From Drouetiella hepatica Uher 2000/2452 (GTDB lineage Bacteria > Cyanobacteriota > Cyanobacteriia > Elainellales > Elainellaceae): a stretch of 64,000 nucleotides of DNA. Location of the stretch: NCBI GenBank assembly GCA_019359505.1, contig JAHHHD010000004.1, positions 231,767 through 295,766 of the forward strand, read 5' to 3'. Below, piece after piece: positions 53,664 through 62,431 of this stretch; position 1 is the first letter of the stretch, and every line of letters begins with the position of its first letter. The notes under the pieces are model-generated. The model was not told the DNA's origin and did not search any database. It worked only from the letters and a program-made list of their open reading frames with translations. Made by a program: the position numbers and the translations under genes.

Positions 53664-55061
53664 ATGGCTAAGAAATTAGGGTCTACCGTAGCCTCAGCTT
53701 TAACCTCATCGGAAAGACATCTATCGCCGACCGATCGCCTCTCTGCCGGAAAAGCGCTGCGGAACACAGTGCCCCGATCGGCTCATGCAGAATGGAAAAC
53801 CGGGGACGATCGCCCCGATCCGATCGCCTTGCTGGAAGAGTCGAATCAGGGCAGGCTGCCGAATCTGGTGCCAATTCGCTACGGTCGCATGGTCAAATCT
53901 CCCTTCACGTTTCTGCGCGGCTCGGCGGTGATCATGGCATCAGATCTGGCGACGACTCCCGTGATCGGGCTGCGGGTTCAGGCTTGTGGCGACTGCCATC
54001 TATTAAACTTTGGCGGCTTTGCCACGCCCGAACGTAACCTGGTTTTTGATGTTAATGACTTTGATGAAACGCTCCCAGCTCCCTGGGAATGGGATGTGAA
54101 GCGGCTGGCAGCGAGCTTTGTGGTGGCGGCTCGTTCCGTTAAGATGTCGGACAAAAACGGTCAGGAGGCGGCGCGATCGGCGGTGCAATCCTACCGAGAG
54201 CATATGGGCCAGTATGCGCGTATGAGTCCGCTGGAGGTCTGGTATTCGCGGATTGATGCTAAGGTGGTGCGCGAGTTTGCCGAGGGTGCAGGACATTTAA
54301 CGCGAGTAGAGCAGCAGGTGGCGAAAGCCCTCACTCGCACCTCAGCACAGGCGTTACCCAAGCTCTCGGAAGTCGTGCATGGGCAGTGGCGCATGACTGA
54401 CAGCCCGCCGTTGATGTACCATCTGCCGCCAGATGATTTGCTAGAGGACGAGATAGAGTCGGTGTATCAGCACTATCGCGAAACGCTGCGAGATGATCTG
54501 AATGTGCTGCTCGATCGCTATCGCCTGGTAGATATCGCCATTAAGGTTGTGGGCGTGGGCAGCGTGGGCACCCGTTGCGTGGTGGCGCTGCTAATGACGG
54601 ATGGTAATGATCCGCTGTTTTTGCAGATGAAGGAGGCGCGAACTTCAGTACTAGAGCCGTATGTGGGCAGCAGCGCCTACCAAAATCAGGGGCAGCGAAT
54701 TGTGGCTGGACAGCGCCTAATGCAGGCGGCTAGCGACATGTTCTTGGGCTGGACAAAGAGCGATCGCGGTCATGATTTCTATGTGCGGCAGTTACGCGAC
54801 ATGAAGACCTCGGTAGATATTGAAAAACTCTCGACCTCGGAATTTACCGCCTATGGGGCACTCTGTGGTTGGGCGTTAGCGCGGGCCCATGCCCGATCGG
54901 GTGATCCGGCAATGATTAGCGGCTACTTGGGCAAGAGCGATGAGTTTGACCGAGCGATCGCAGAGTTTGCCCTTGCCTATGCTAATCAAACTGAGCGTGA
55001 TCATAAAACGCTGAAGGATGCGGTGAAGTCGGGGCGAATTAAGGCGATCGAGGAGCATTAG
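53664..55061 (+). CDS. DUF2252 family protein
   Basis: A 465-residue protein of the DUF2252 family, whose fold is related to aminoglycoside phosphotransferases and protein kinases. Family marks are RMVKSPFTFLRGSA, ACGDCHLLNFGGFATPE (with the likely catalytic D in GDCHLLN), and FDVNDFDETLPAPWEWDVKR. A later GVGSVGTRC glycine loop and WTKSDRGHDFYVRQLRDMK are typical. The function is not known. It stands 123 bp after argF. AGGAATGAGCG precedes the ATG. Confidence 0.9.
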   Translation: MAKKLGSTVASALTSSERHLSPTDRLSAGKALRNTVPRSAHAEWKTGDDRPDPIALLEESNQGRLPNLVPIRYGRMVKSPFTFLRGSAVIMASDLATTPVIGLRVQACGDCHLLNFGGFATPERNLVFDVNDFDETLPAPWEWDVKRLAASFVVAARSVKMSDKNGQEAARSAVQSYREHMGQYARMSPLEVWYSRIDAKVVREFAEGAGHLTRVEQQVAKALTRTSAQALPKLSEVVHGQWRMTDSPPLMYHLPPDDLLEDEIESVYQHYRETLRDDLNVLLDRYRLVDIAIKVVGVGSVGTRCVVALLMTDGNDPLFLQMKEARTSVLEPYVGSSAYQNQGQRIVAGQRLMQAASDMFLGWTKSDRGHDFYVRQLRDMKTSVDIEKLSTSEFTAYGALCGWALARAHARSGDPAMISGYLGKSDEFDRAIAEFALAYANQTERDHKTLKDAVKSGRIKAIEEH

Positions 55062-55454
55062 GGTTGATTGATATTGTGCAGAGAATCGTGAAGGGATGCA
55101 CTTGATCACGATTAATGAGCTTGCTCACAGGCTGCCATAGGTGAATTTCTGTAGCACCTCGAACAGCTAGACAGTAAAACCACTCAATTCGGCGATCGCT
55201 ACCAACTTATACTCCGTACGAATACTCGTGTATCTTGAGGTGAATTTTAAGACATTATGAAAGAGTCCACGCAGTTAGGGAAATAGCAAGCCTTAGCTTC
55301 ATAAATATCAGTTCATCAACCGCTACAGCGATTTTTAACTACTGAACCCTACTGACTTTTGTGGGTATCTGAGCAATACTCAACAGGAAGCTGATTCATG
55401 TAAGTAAAAGCCTCTGTAAACTTTGAAACTCATGCATTCAACAGGCATCGAACC
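55062..55454. other. Intergenic region upstream of the 108-residue gene
   Basis: Nearly 400 bp with only short imperfect repeats and a HIP1-like GGCGATCGC near 55192. No gene, palindrome or RNA that I can support. Confidence 0.4.
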
Positions 55455-55781
55455 ATGGATTTAGATTTTGCAGAATTAGAGCTACTGGCGCAGCGAACCC
55501 TTCACCCTACTCAAATGCCAGAAACCCTGCTGGATGAGTCAGCAAAAGCTATCCTCACGCAGGCGGCATTTCAGTACAAAAGTGCGCCGCTCACTGAAGT
55601 ATTTGACCTGCTAGAGAACGCCTTAGAGTCCTATGCCGTTACGCCGACTCTGGCAGAAAATTTGCAGGAAAGTGCGCGTCGAGAAATTGAGTTTTTCTTC
55701 TCGCTGCTGCAAGAGAAATTAGATTTACTGTTGCAGCAAACCAGTTCAGAACGGATGCGACGAGAGATGCAGCTTCTCTAA
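55455..55781 (+). CDS. Small hypothetical helical protein
   Basis: A 108-residue acidic protein that I cannot assign. It is predicted to be all helical (ALLTEVFDLLENALESYAV-like, ESARREIEFFFSLLQEKLDLL), ending in a basic RMRREMQ segment. A short helical protein of this shape may form an oligomer. It is preceded by about 400 bp without a gene and followed by a MITE-like fragment. Confidence 0.6.
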   Translation: MDLDFAELELLAQRTLHPTQMPETLLDESAKAILTQAAFQYKSAPLTEVFDLLENALESYAVTPTLAENLQESARREIEFFFSLLQEKLDLLLQQTSSERMRREMQLL

Positions 55782-55832
55782 AGGGCTTGTCTTCGGTTAT
55801 GTCAACTTTCAGTACCCGCTATTTCCCAATAT

Positions 55833-55885
55833 GGCTGTCGCCAGGTTGCTCAGGACATTTTTGATGGGGCGCTTCGCGGTTGCTA
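55833..55885. mobile_element. Rearranged MITE-like fragment
   Basis: GGCTGTCGCCAGGTTGCTCA, then AGGACATTTTTGATGGGGCGC, matches the left half of the inverted element at 41303. The expected second half of the palindrome is gone and GGTTGCTAG, the other end of the element, follows the loop directly. A deletion between the arms explains this. Confidence 0.75.
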
Positions 55886-55907
55886 GATGCGTTAATCTTA
55901 ATACTCA

Positions 55908-57290
55908 TTATTTTCCAATACAGAATCGGCTAAAGATTTGATTAAGTACCGATTCAGTCACCTCTTCACCCGTGATTTCTCCCAAAGCCTGAATGGCAGC
56001 GCGGAGATCGATCGTCCAAAAATCGAGTGGCAGTTGTTGAGCGATCGTCTTTTGCACCTGAGCGAGAGCCATCTGGGCACGGGTCAAGGCTGCCGACTGC
56101 CGCTGATTAATCGCCAAATCTAAGTTAGTGGCTTCCAGATTGTTAGCTGCAACGCTTGCCAAAATCGCCTGTTCCAATTCGTCAATGCCCTGATTTTGTG
56201 CTGCCGCAGTTTTGACAACTTGGCTAATTTTTAAGGCGGCGATCGCTTGAACATTCAACAGAGGCGCATGGGCTTCTACCAAGTCAATTTTGTTGATCAC
56301 CAGAATCAGCGGACGTTTGACCTGCTGATAAATCTCCTGGTCTGCTTCTGTCCATCCCGCCTGAGCATCGATCGTCAGCAGCACTAGATCGGCAGATTGG
56401 GCTACATTTCGCGATCGCGCCACGCCGATTTTTTCAACTTGGTCGGCAGTCTCCCGAATTCCTGCCGTATCTAGCACCTGTACAGGAATGCCCCCGACCA
56501 CAAGCTGCGATTCCACCACATCGCGCGTTGTGCCCGGTAAATCGGTGACAATGGCGCGATCGCTGCGACTCCAGGCATTCAGCAGGCTAGACTTCCCCAC
56601 ATTCGGGCGACCGACGATCGCCACCTTCAGACCCGATCGCAGTAGCTCTCCGCGATCGGCGGTCGCGAGAACCTGCTCTACCATCGCTAAGACCTGCTCT
56701 AGCTGGATCTTCACCCAGGCTGCGTCCAGCGGCGGCAAGTCGTCCTCAAAGTCAATCCGAGCCTCCACCTCTGCCAAGATTTCTAAGCAGGTCGATCGCA
56801 ACTGCCGAATCGGCTGAGCCAGCTTGCCTTGGATGCCCGCCAGAGCCATCTGCGCTGCCTGCGGAGACTGTGCCCCCACCAAATCGGCAACGCCCTCAGC
56901 CTGGGTCAGGTCTAGTCTGCCGTTGAGGAATGCCCGAAGCGTGAATTCTCCCGGTTCTGCCAACCTTGCGCCCTGCTCTAGGCAAAGCTGTAACACCTGC
57001 TGTACTGCCATAATGCCGCCATGACAGTGAAACTCCACCACGTCTTCACGGGTATAAGAGCGGGGAGCCAGCATGAGCAGCAGCAAAGCTTCATCGACAA
57101 GCTGCCCAGTCTCAGGATGGCGGACATGCCCATAGAGAATGCGATGGCTTTCCCAAATCTGCTGTCCGGGAGCCTGGAAGAGAGTATGAGCGATCGCCAT
57201 TGCCTCGCTGCCAGAAATCCGCACAATGCCGACGCTCCCCTGCTGAGGAACAATGGCGGTGGCAATAGCGGCGATCGTATCAGTGCGCAT
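55908..57290 (-). CDS. mnmE: tRNA uridine-5-carboxymethylaminomethyl modification GTPase MnmE
   Basis: With MnmG this GTPase modifies the wobble uridine of several tRNAs. The N-terminal folate-binding domain starts [23 protein letters not shown]. The G domain, near residues 220-380, has [21 protein letters not shown], and NKID motifs. The C-terminal motif CIGK (454-460) supplies the catalytic cysteine. Length 460 is normal. mnmG is not in the window. Confidence 0.97.
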   Translation of the reverse strand: MRTDTIAAIATAIVPQQGSVGIVRISGSEAMAIAHTLFQAPGQQIWESHRILYGHVRHPETGQLVDEALLLLMLAPRSYTREDVVEFHCHGGIMAVQQVLQLCLEQGARLAEPGEFTLRAFLNGRLDLTQAEGVADLVGAQSPQAAQMALAGIQGKLAQPIRQLRSTCLEILAEVEARIDFEDDLPPLDAAWVKIQLEQVLAMVEQVLATADRGELLRSGLKVAIVGRPNVGKSSLLNAWSRSDRAIVTDLPGTTRDVVESQLVVGGIPVQVLDTAGIRETADQVEKIGVARSRNVAQSADLVLLTIDAQAGWTEADQEIYQQVKRPLILVINKIDLVEAHAPLLNVQAIAALKISQVVKTAAAQNQGIDELEQAILASVAANNLEATNLDLAINQRQSAALTRAQMALAQVQKTIAQQLPLDFWTIDLRAAIQALGEITGEEVTESVLNQIFSRFCIGK

Positions 57291-57373
57291 AGCCTCATTC
57301 TTGAGCTATTTCGGTCGTCTTGGCAATGAACTCACAACGATAAACTCATTATGAAAAATTATGGGCATCGCTT

Positions 57374-57420
57374 ATTTTTTGGGTTGGAGCGGGGCGCGGG
57401 GTGCTACTCAACCCAAAAAT
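57374..57420. repeat. Imperfect palindrome upstream of mnmE
   Basis: ATTTTTTGGGTTGGAGC and GCTACTCAACCCAAAAAT enclose a G/C-rich 12-nt loop. It is a diverged palindrome of the family. Confidence 0.75.
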
Positions 57421-57474
57421 CATCCCAGAGATCGGCAACGCCAAATTACAGCGATTTTCAATTGCATAAACCAC

Positions 57475-57523
57475 AGTTATTTTTTTAGAAGCCGCGCTCA
57501 GCGCGGCTTCTAAAAAAATAACT
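57475..57523. repeat. 49-nt perfect palindrome (23-bp arms, loop TCA)
   Basis: Arms start AGTTATTTTTTTAGAAGCCG and end CGC. Nearly the same sequence as the palindrome at 1259-1307, 56 kb away. It lies 100 bp upstream of hup, between divergent mnmE and hup. Confidence 0.9.
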
Positions 57524-57625
57524 CACACTTAACCAGGCATGAAGCGATATATGAACAATGAAGAGTTGAGTCATGTTCAGATCCCTGTGATACAATTCCG
57601 GCAAACAATTTGAGGAATTCGGTTC

Positions 57626-57904
57626 ATGAATAAAGGTGAACTGGTAGACAAAATCGCAGAAAATGCAGATGTTACCAAAAAGCAGGCAGATGCCATTTTG
57701 ACCGCCATTCTAGACTCTGTTATGGAAGCAGTGGCCACCGAAGACAAAGTGACGCTGGTTGGATTTGGCTCCTTCGAGTCTCGCAAGCGTCAGGCAAAGG
57801 AAGGGCGCAATCCTCGGACAGGGGAGACTATGACCATTCCCGAAACTACTGTGCCCGTATTTTCCGCTGGCAAGCTCTTTAAGGACAAGGTCGCTGAAGC
57901 ATAG
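57626..57904 (+). CDS. hup: DNA-binding protein HU
   Basis: A 92-residue histone-like protein that bends and compacts DNA. The dimerisation helices are at residues 3-40; the DNA-binding arm includes GRNPRTGE and MTIPETTVPVF; the C-terminal strand is SAGKLFKDKV. GAGGAA (57612) lies 9 bp before the ATG. A TTGAGT (57567) and a TACAAT (near 57590) could form a promoter, though spacing is a little long. Confidence 0.97.
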   Translation: MNKGELVDKIAENADVTKKQADAILTAILDSVMEAVATEDKVTLVGFGSFESRKRQAKEGRNPRTGETMTIPETTVPVFSAGKLFKDKVAEA

Positions 57905-57940
57905 GTTTACAGGAGTCAGATTTGTAGGGATTGGACATTT

Positions 57941-58086
57941 ATACGCGATGTGCAACTTTCCTAAAGCACTGTAAAGGCAGCCCTCACCCTAGCCTCCCAG
58001 CAGGAGAAGGAACCGGAAATGTCTGAAAGCCCTCCTCCCTAGGGATGAAGGTTGGGATGAGGGTCGATGAGTTGCACATCGCGTTA
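57941..58086. mobile_element. Candidate MITE with 15-bp perfect terminal inverted repeats
   Basis: The outer repeats are ACGCGATGTGCAACT (57943-57957) and AGTTGCACATCGCGT (58070-58084), exact complements. Inside, a second pair, CCCTCACCCTAGCC (57981-) and GGTTGGGATGAGGG (58050-), forms an imperfect inverted repeat. The TTAT/TTTAT flanks suggest an A/T-rich target. About 145 bp, no coding capacity. Confidence 0.7.
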
Positions 58087-58379
58087 TTTATGCCTGTAGG
58101 CAGAAGTTTATTGTTTCCAATCTTGCAAAGATAGGGGCATACCGCAAAATACTCTTTGACAGGTGTTTTCAGGTTCAATAGGGGGCTTGGGCGTGAGCAA
58201 TGCTTATGCCCTTTTTTTTGTTATGTTTGGTTTTAGAAGTGAATATATGACTACTTAGCGATCAAACAGCATAATTACTCGATATTGAAGCCATAGAATT
58301 GCTCTGATTGCATTACCGAGCCGATCGGCAGGTTGCCTAATTCGTGCGATCGCTCTGTTATCATTTCAGCACTGGTAGA

Positions 58380-58643
58380 CTACAGTATCCGCGATCGCCT
58401 CCTGCTGTTCATTTCAAGAGGCTGCTCTAAGATAGCAGCATCCGTTTTGCGAACGCCGTCTGCCATTTCTACTCGTCGCTGCTCTTGATACTTGGTGGCA
58501 ACGCCCAGCAACATATGCTCGGAGAGATCGGCAAGAGCTTGCTCAGATTGCAAGGTGGCATTGTAAACCTGATCGACCACGGAGAGAGAATATCCCTTGC
58601 GACTTAGGTAAAACCGATCGCCTCTTGAGCAAAACCTATGCAT
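58380..58643 (-). CDS. Doubtful small protein or gene remnant
   Basis: An 87-codon frame with a helical middle (VDQVYNATLQSEQALADLSEH, then LGVATKYQEQRRVEMADGV). I cannot name a family. It lies 57 bp after the stop of the lectin-like gene on the same strand. The composition looks protein-like, but the ends (RSRIL and a cysteine-rich start) do not. It may be a remnant of a longer gene. Confidence 0.35.
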   Translation of the reverse strand: MHRFCSRGDRFYLSRKGYSLSVVDQVYNATLQSEQALADLSEHMLLGVATKYQEQRRVEMADGVRKTDAAILEQPLEMNSRRRSRIL

Positions 58644-58700
58644 GAGTTAGCAGAAGCAAGAAATGCTGAAGTGTCAGCGACGTTCGTCGATGAAAATCTT

Positions 58701-59906
58701 TTAGATGAAGTAGTTGCGGATTGCTAACGCTCCTGGTTTCGCATCACCAGGCTTAAACTGAATTCCCGTCACCTCAGCGACTAAATCATTTCTCGAAGAG
58801 AAAGTCGCTTTGTCATCATTCACTGCAAAGAATGTCCGGCTGCCAAGGCGGAAAAAGATTGATTCATCTGCTTTCAGCGATTGACTGCCTTTTTTGCGGG
58901 TGAGCTTATCGGCATATGCGGTTTTGAGGGCATCTTGCAGATTTTTTCCCTTTACACGCCCAGCGTTATAGACACGTTTGGGACGTTCGATCGTGTTGAG
59001 GTTATTGTCATAATCTAACTTGAAGCGATCGCCTTCGTTGAAGTTAAAGTCTGTGATGCGATCGAGCGATCGAATGGTGGAAGTTCTCAATGCTGAACGT
59101 TTGGTTGCACCTGAAAAGATAAAAGTATCGGCACTTTTGCTACCTGTGACTTGGTTCTCGTCTCTGCCAACTGCTGGCGTAGCGTTGTCGCTGCCGCCAG
59201 TTGTAATAAAGTCGCCCTCAAAGATGCCAGGAATGGGTGTGCCGTCAAAGGTCGTGACGCTAAAGTTACCTACTTCGTGGATGTTCGTTAGAGCACCTGT
59301 TGCAGCAGCGAAGCCAAACCTAAAGGATGCAGGTAATGAACCGTTTTTCTGAATCACGTTGAATGGGTTGATGGCAAGTTCACCGGGATCGGTAAAAGTG
59401 CCGTTATCGTTGAGGTCTACCTGAACAGTCAGTGAACCTTCTGGCGATAGGATAACTTCTGCTCGACGACGCGAGTCGTTACGAGTTGCGCCTGCACCTG
59501 GATTGTCTAGGCTAACGGGTAAAGTGTCTGTTCCAGTCAGGTATTCATAGTTTGTGGCAGCGCTACCTCGGACGGTAATAGCATCTGGAGTAAACCCTCT
59601 ACCGCCGGAGTATCCGCCCGTAGTACCAGCAAATTTGCCAAACGCGTCAAAGCCAATACCTAAATAGCCATCTGGCGTACCTCCGTATCCGAGTGAACCA
59701 CCAGAGCCGCCTGCTAGGGGCATTAGCTGTTTCCCATCAACGAGAAAAAAGCTGATACCATCAGCACCAGTACCGCCATAAGCGTAAAAGTCAAAACCAA
59801 TCCGCAGCCCACTTACCGACGGCACGGTAGTAGTGTAGAGTCTGGAGGAAGCTTGATTAAGACTCGCGTCAGTCAACCGGATAACAGATGTCTGTAGAGA
59901 AACCAT
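58701..59906 (-). CDS. Lectin-like surface protein with C-terminal bluetail domain
   Basis: Residues 1-230 resemble an L-type lectin/concanavalin fold: GLRIGFDFYAYGGTGADGIS, FFLVDGKQLMPLAGGSGGS and GYLGIGFDAFG. Residues 250-401 match the cyanobacterial bluetail domain: TFIFSGATKRSALRTSTIR, SLDRITDFNFNEGDRFKLDY and TGIQFKPGDAKPGALAIRNY. There is no classical signal peptide; C-terminal domains of this kind are thought to serve type I export. The protein probably binds glycans at the cell surface, perhaps the cell's own exopolysaccharide. The ATG at 59906 is used. Confidence 0.85.
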   Translation of the reverse strand: MVSLQTSVIRLTDASLNQASSRLYTTTVPSVSGLRIGFDFYAYGGTGADGISFFLVDGKQLMPLAGGSGGSLGYGGTPDGYLGIGFDAFGKFAGTTGGYSGGRGFTPDAITVRGSAATNYEYLTGTDTLPVSLDNPGAGATRNDSRRRAEVILSPEGSLTVQVDLNDNGTFTDPGELAINPFNVIQKNGSLPASFRFGFAAATGALTNIHEVGNFSVTTFDGTPIPGIFEGDFITTGGSDNATPAVGRDENQVTGSKSADTFIFSGATKRSALRTSTIRSLDRITDFNFNEGDRFKLDYDNNLNTIERPKRVYNAGRVKGKNLQDALKTAYADKLTRKKGSQSLKADESIFFRLGSRTFFAVNDDKATFSSRNDLVAEVTGIQFKPGDAKPGALAIRNYFI

Positions 59907-60214
59907 AGTGCTGTTGCAAACTAAGAAATAAGTATTTGCTGGAAACTAGATGACAGCGACAAGCTAAAAGCCATTTCCAGTGCTTGAGTCCTGATCTATT
60001 CCTACTGAAGGAACTAGAATCATCCTGAAGTTTTCAATGAAGAGCTGATGAATCGATCTTCCAATACTTGAGCTGTTTCATCGATCGCCCCATCCTGCAT
60101 TCGCCTTAGAATTTGCCCTAAAATTGCCTCTTGACTCCGATCGCAAATTCCGCTAATCTCGCTTACTTATAGGCAGTTGTTGCGTCCTCTGCCCCTCCGC
60201 TCAAAAACCTAGTC

Positions 60215-60374
60215 GCCACTCAAAGCTGCTACCAACAGCAATGAGTGGCTAACCGGCCCAAACTGAGAACGCAGTTCGGCTGGCTAACGATGGATTTTAA
60301 CACTCCTCTTAGCCACCCTGCTTTGTTATGGCAAGGTGGCTAGGTTTTTGGGTTTTCCTCAACTACCCAAAAAC
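60215..60374 (+). promoter_or_regulatory. Candidate structured RNA leader with four hairpins
   Basis: Upstream of the 82-residue gene lie four hairpins. I: GCCACTCA (60215-60222) with TGAGTGGC, enclosing GCTG/CAGC. II: AACTG/CAGTT with an extended bulged stem (60253-60283). III: TAGCCACC with GGTGGCTA (60310-60342). IV: GTTTTTGGGT with ACCCAAAAAC (60344-60374), ending just before the AGGAG site. The 3' arm of I (GTGGCTAA, 60245-60252) is fully complementary to the 5' arm of III (TTAGCCAC, 60309-60316), so I and III can exclude each other. That suggests a cis-regulatory switch. The preceding 300 bp (59907-60214) show no gene. Confidence 0.6.
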
Positions 60375-60387
60375 AGGAGAAACCCTT

Positions 60388-60633
60388 ATGCTTCAAGACT
60401 TTATCGCGGCTCTCACCCAAACTGACGAAGCGATCGCCCATACTCCCGCCAAAGTGCGGATTATCTTGCTGGGCACCCCAGAAGATACCAGCAGCGTCAT
60501 TTATGACCTTTATCAGCGGGGCTTTGCCGAGGTCACGTCCTGGAGTCCGCCTCAGCCGATTCCTGATTCTAGAGAAGTGATTCGCCTGTTGATTCGCCGC
60601 TTTGGGCGATCGGTAGGCTCTCATCAGGGATAG
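60388..60633 (+). CDS. Small cyanobacterial protein of unknown function
   Basis: An 81-residue protein, MLQDFIAALTQTDEAIAHTP at the start and then VRIILLGTPEDTSSVIYDLY. I place the start at ATG 60388 with AGGAG (60375-60379) 8 bp upstream. A longer frame from 60328 would translate hairpins III and IV. An alpha/beta fold is likely (RIILLGTP then SREVIRLLIRRFG). Downstream a perfect palindrome terminates the unit. The unusual leader suggests tight control. Confidence 0.7.
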   Translation: MLQDFIAALTQTDEAIAHTPAKVRIILLGTPEDTSSVIYDLYQRGFAEVTSWSPPQPIPDSREVIRLLIRRFGRSVGSHQG

Positions 60634-60641
60634 CTTTTGAA

Positions 60642-60678
60642 GATTTTTTTGAAGGGGGATGCCCCCTTCAAAAAAATC
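60642..60678. terminator. Bidirectional terminator, 37-nt perfect palindrome
   Basis: GATTTTTTTGAAGGGGG, loop ATG, and the exact complement. Seven T or A flank a G/C-rich stem. It starts 8 bp after the small gene and overlaps the last two bases of the convergent methyltransferase gene, so it can end both transcripts. Confidence 0.88.
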
Positions 60679-61573
60679 AACGGCAGTGGCGTGTAGCAAC
60701 GCACATAATGGACTGAGCTGCTTCTTTGGTATTGGGATCAATGCCAGAGAGCCGTTGACACAACCTGACTCTCCAGGGCGATCGCCCATGATCGCCCTCC
60801 AGCACTTCTGCGCCTGTATGGTGATTATGGGGAAAGAGCTTCACCTCAAAGCCGAGGGGTTCTAGAACCTGATGGTAAAGTTCGGGCGTAATGCCTTCTC
60901 CAGGCTGATTATTATGGAGTTCTGTCGCCAGACGCGCGCGGGCTTCATCGGCGGTAGTGTGCAACCTGCCCGTCATACGCCGATAGACGGGATGCCATTG
61001 GATCTTCTGTCCCACTAACCCTAACCCTCGAAGTTTCCAGGCACTCGCCTGCGGATCTTTATCGGTGACGAGTAGACCTCCAGGTCGGACAAGGCGAGCT
61101 GCCTCTGCCAAAACTTGCGCCATGTCATCGCAGTGATGAATCGTCGCATTGGCAATGACGAGATCGGCAAAGCTATCAATCAAGGGCAGGTGATGGGCAT
61201 CGGCAAGCAGCGGCAGATAGCCAACCTGTTGTGCCTTTTCTAAAGCACCTTGGGCAATATCAATCCCGATCAGCAAGCTAGGCGACCCGCCGACTGTGGC
61301 ATAGACATTGCCAGGGCCACAGCCGATATCCACAACAATTTTTTGATCCCAACTGCCACAGGCTTTTTGCCAGCGCAATCGGAAAGTTTCACTGCGATGT
61401 GTTCGTTTAAAGTACTCTTCTCCCCAGATGGGATGTCCAAATAAGTAGCTATTTGCCTGCATGCCGACTGTAAAGTGGGCGATCGGGCAGCTATAAATAC
61501 CGTTTTCCTGTTCAATGATCTCGGCAGTCTCCATCAGATAGGGCAACAGAGATGTGATCGTGTGCAGCTTCAA
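60677..61573 (-). CDS. Class I SAM-dependent methyltransferase
   Basis: A 298-residue methyltransferase with motif I VVDIGCGPGNVYATVGG near residues 82-98, an acidic residue in GIDIAQGALEKAQ, and motif IV DLVIANATIHHCDDMAQVLA. RPGGLLVTDKDPQA is the later SAM-domain strand. The substrate is unknown; a small molecule is likely. I take the TTG at 61573 because AGGAG lies 7 bp upstream; ATG 61534 is the alternative but has no such site. The final residues overlap the terminator palindrome. Confidence 0.88.
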   Translation of the reverse strand: MKLHTITSLLPYLMETAEIIEQENGIYSCPIAHFTVGMQANSYLFGHPIWGEEYFKRTHRSETFRLRWQKACGSWDQKIVVDIGCGPGNVYATVGGSPSLLIGIDIAQGALEKAQQVGYLPLLADAHHLPLIDSFADLVIANATIHHCDDMAQVLAEAARLVRPGGLLVTDKDPQASAWKLRGLGLVGQKIQWHPVYRRMTGRLHTTADEARARLATELHNNQPGEGITPELYHQVLEPLGFEVKLFPHNHHTGAEVLEGDHGRSPWRVRLCQRLSGIDPNTKEAAQSIMCVATRHCR

Positions 61574-61827
61574 CCCTCTACTCCTGGCAATTAGTGGTTA
61601 ATTGAGTGGGAGAAGCACACCTTAATTTAATTGTTTCTTAGTCAGATTTTTCCATCGTGCGAAGGTCTTACCTACGACTGAACGGGAGCCAGACCCTCGC
61701 ACTACAAATTCTATGAACTTCAACAGGGTTGCTTATTTTTTCAAAGTTAGCTACCCAGTTTCAGTAGATCGCAAAGCTTAGAGGATGTCTGAGAAGTGTA
61801 ATTTGCTACCCAAACCGCCGCCTAAAT

Positions 61828-61911
61828 CCCCCAATTCTGGGGGACTTTGAATAGGAACTGGCTACGTGCTGCGCACACGCAAGCGAACGAAAGTCCCCCA
61901 GAATTGGGGGG
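61828..61911. mobile_element. Inverted-repeat element (CCCCCAATTCTGGGGG type)
   Basis: The left end CCCCCAATTCTGGGGGACTT and the right end AAGTCCCCCAGAATTGGGGG are complementary over 20 bp, with a 44-nt centre. The same ends occur in frame inside the antiporter gene at 44158-44208. Confidence 0.85.
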
Positions 61912-61963
61912 TTGAGGGGCGAATACAGAACATTTGATACTTTTCAGATATCCTCTTACACTC

Positions 61964-62057
61964 GATCCCCCAACCCTTTTAAAAAGGGGGCTTCAGAACT
62001 CAAAGTTCCCCTTTTTTCTAGCGCAGCGGTGCGATAGCGCGGGGATTTAGGGGGATC
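61964..62057. mobile_element. Inverted-repeat element (GATCCCCC type)
   Basis: It begins GATCCCCCAACCCTTTT and ends GGGGATTTAGGGGGATC. The centre contains AAAAAGGGGGCTTCAGAAC and a GCGCAGCGGTGCGATAGCGC block. It is a typical cyanobacterial MITE-like repeat. Confidence 0.8.
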
Positions 62058-62431
62058 AGACACGAGTATTTCCAGCGTGAGCATTGGTTTGCGATCTACC
62101 CAGTTTGAAAAAAGCTCTTACCTGAGAAAAGACTTGAAAAGTGCCAATTTCTACCCGAACCGCTTCCTTTTTTGGCTCACTGTAAGCACTAAGAATTACA
62201 AACTAATGAACCAATCTCAGATTTTACACCTTTGTTTTTTAGCGGGTTTCAGCAGTGCAACATGTCCCTGAAACTCTCAATACAGTCTGTGGAATGCACT
62301 ACACGCTGATGTAAGAAGTAAACAATACAAGTTTCAACTATACTGCGACCCCTGCTGCTTCTAACCTTTCATATTTACTAGATGAGAGCGATCGATCCGG
62401 AGATGAAAGGCAAATTCTTTTGAAGTAGTAA

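Noticed and set aside
60215..60374. Known glutamine riboswitch (glnA/downstream-peptide class)
   Set aside because: The conserved core of that class (CGGAAGUAGG-like string) is not present, although the position before a small gene fits.
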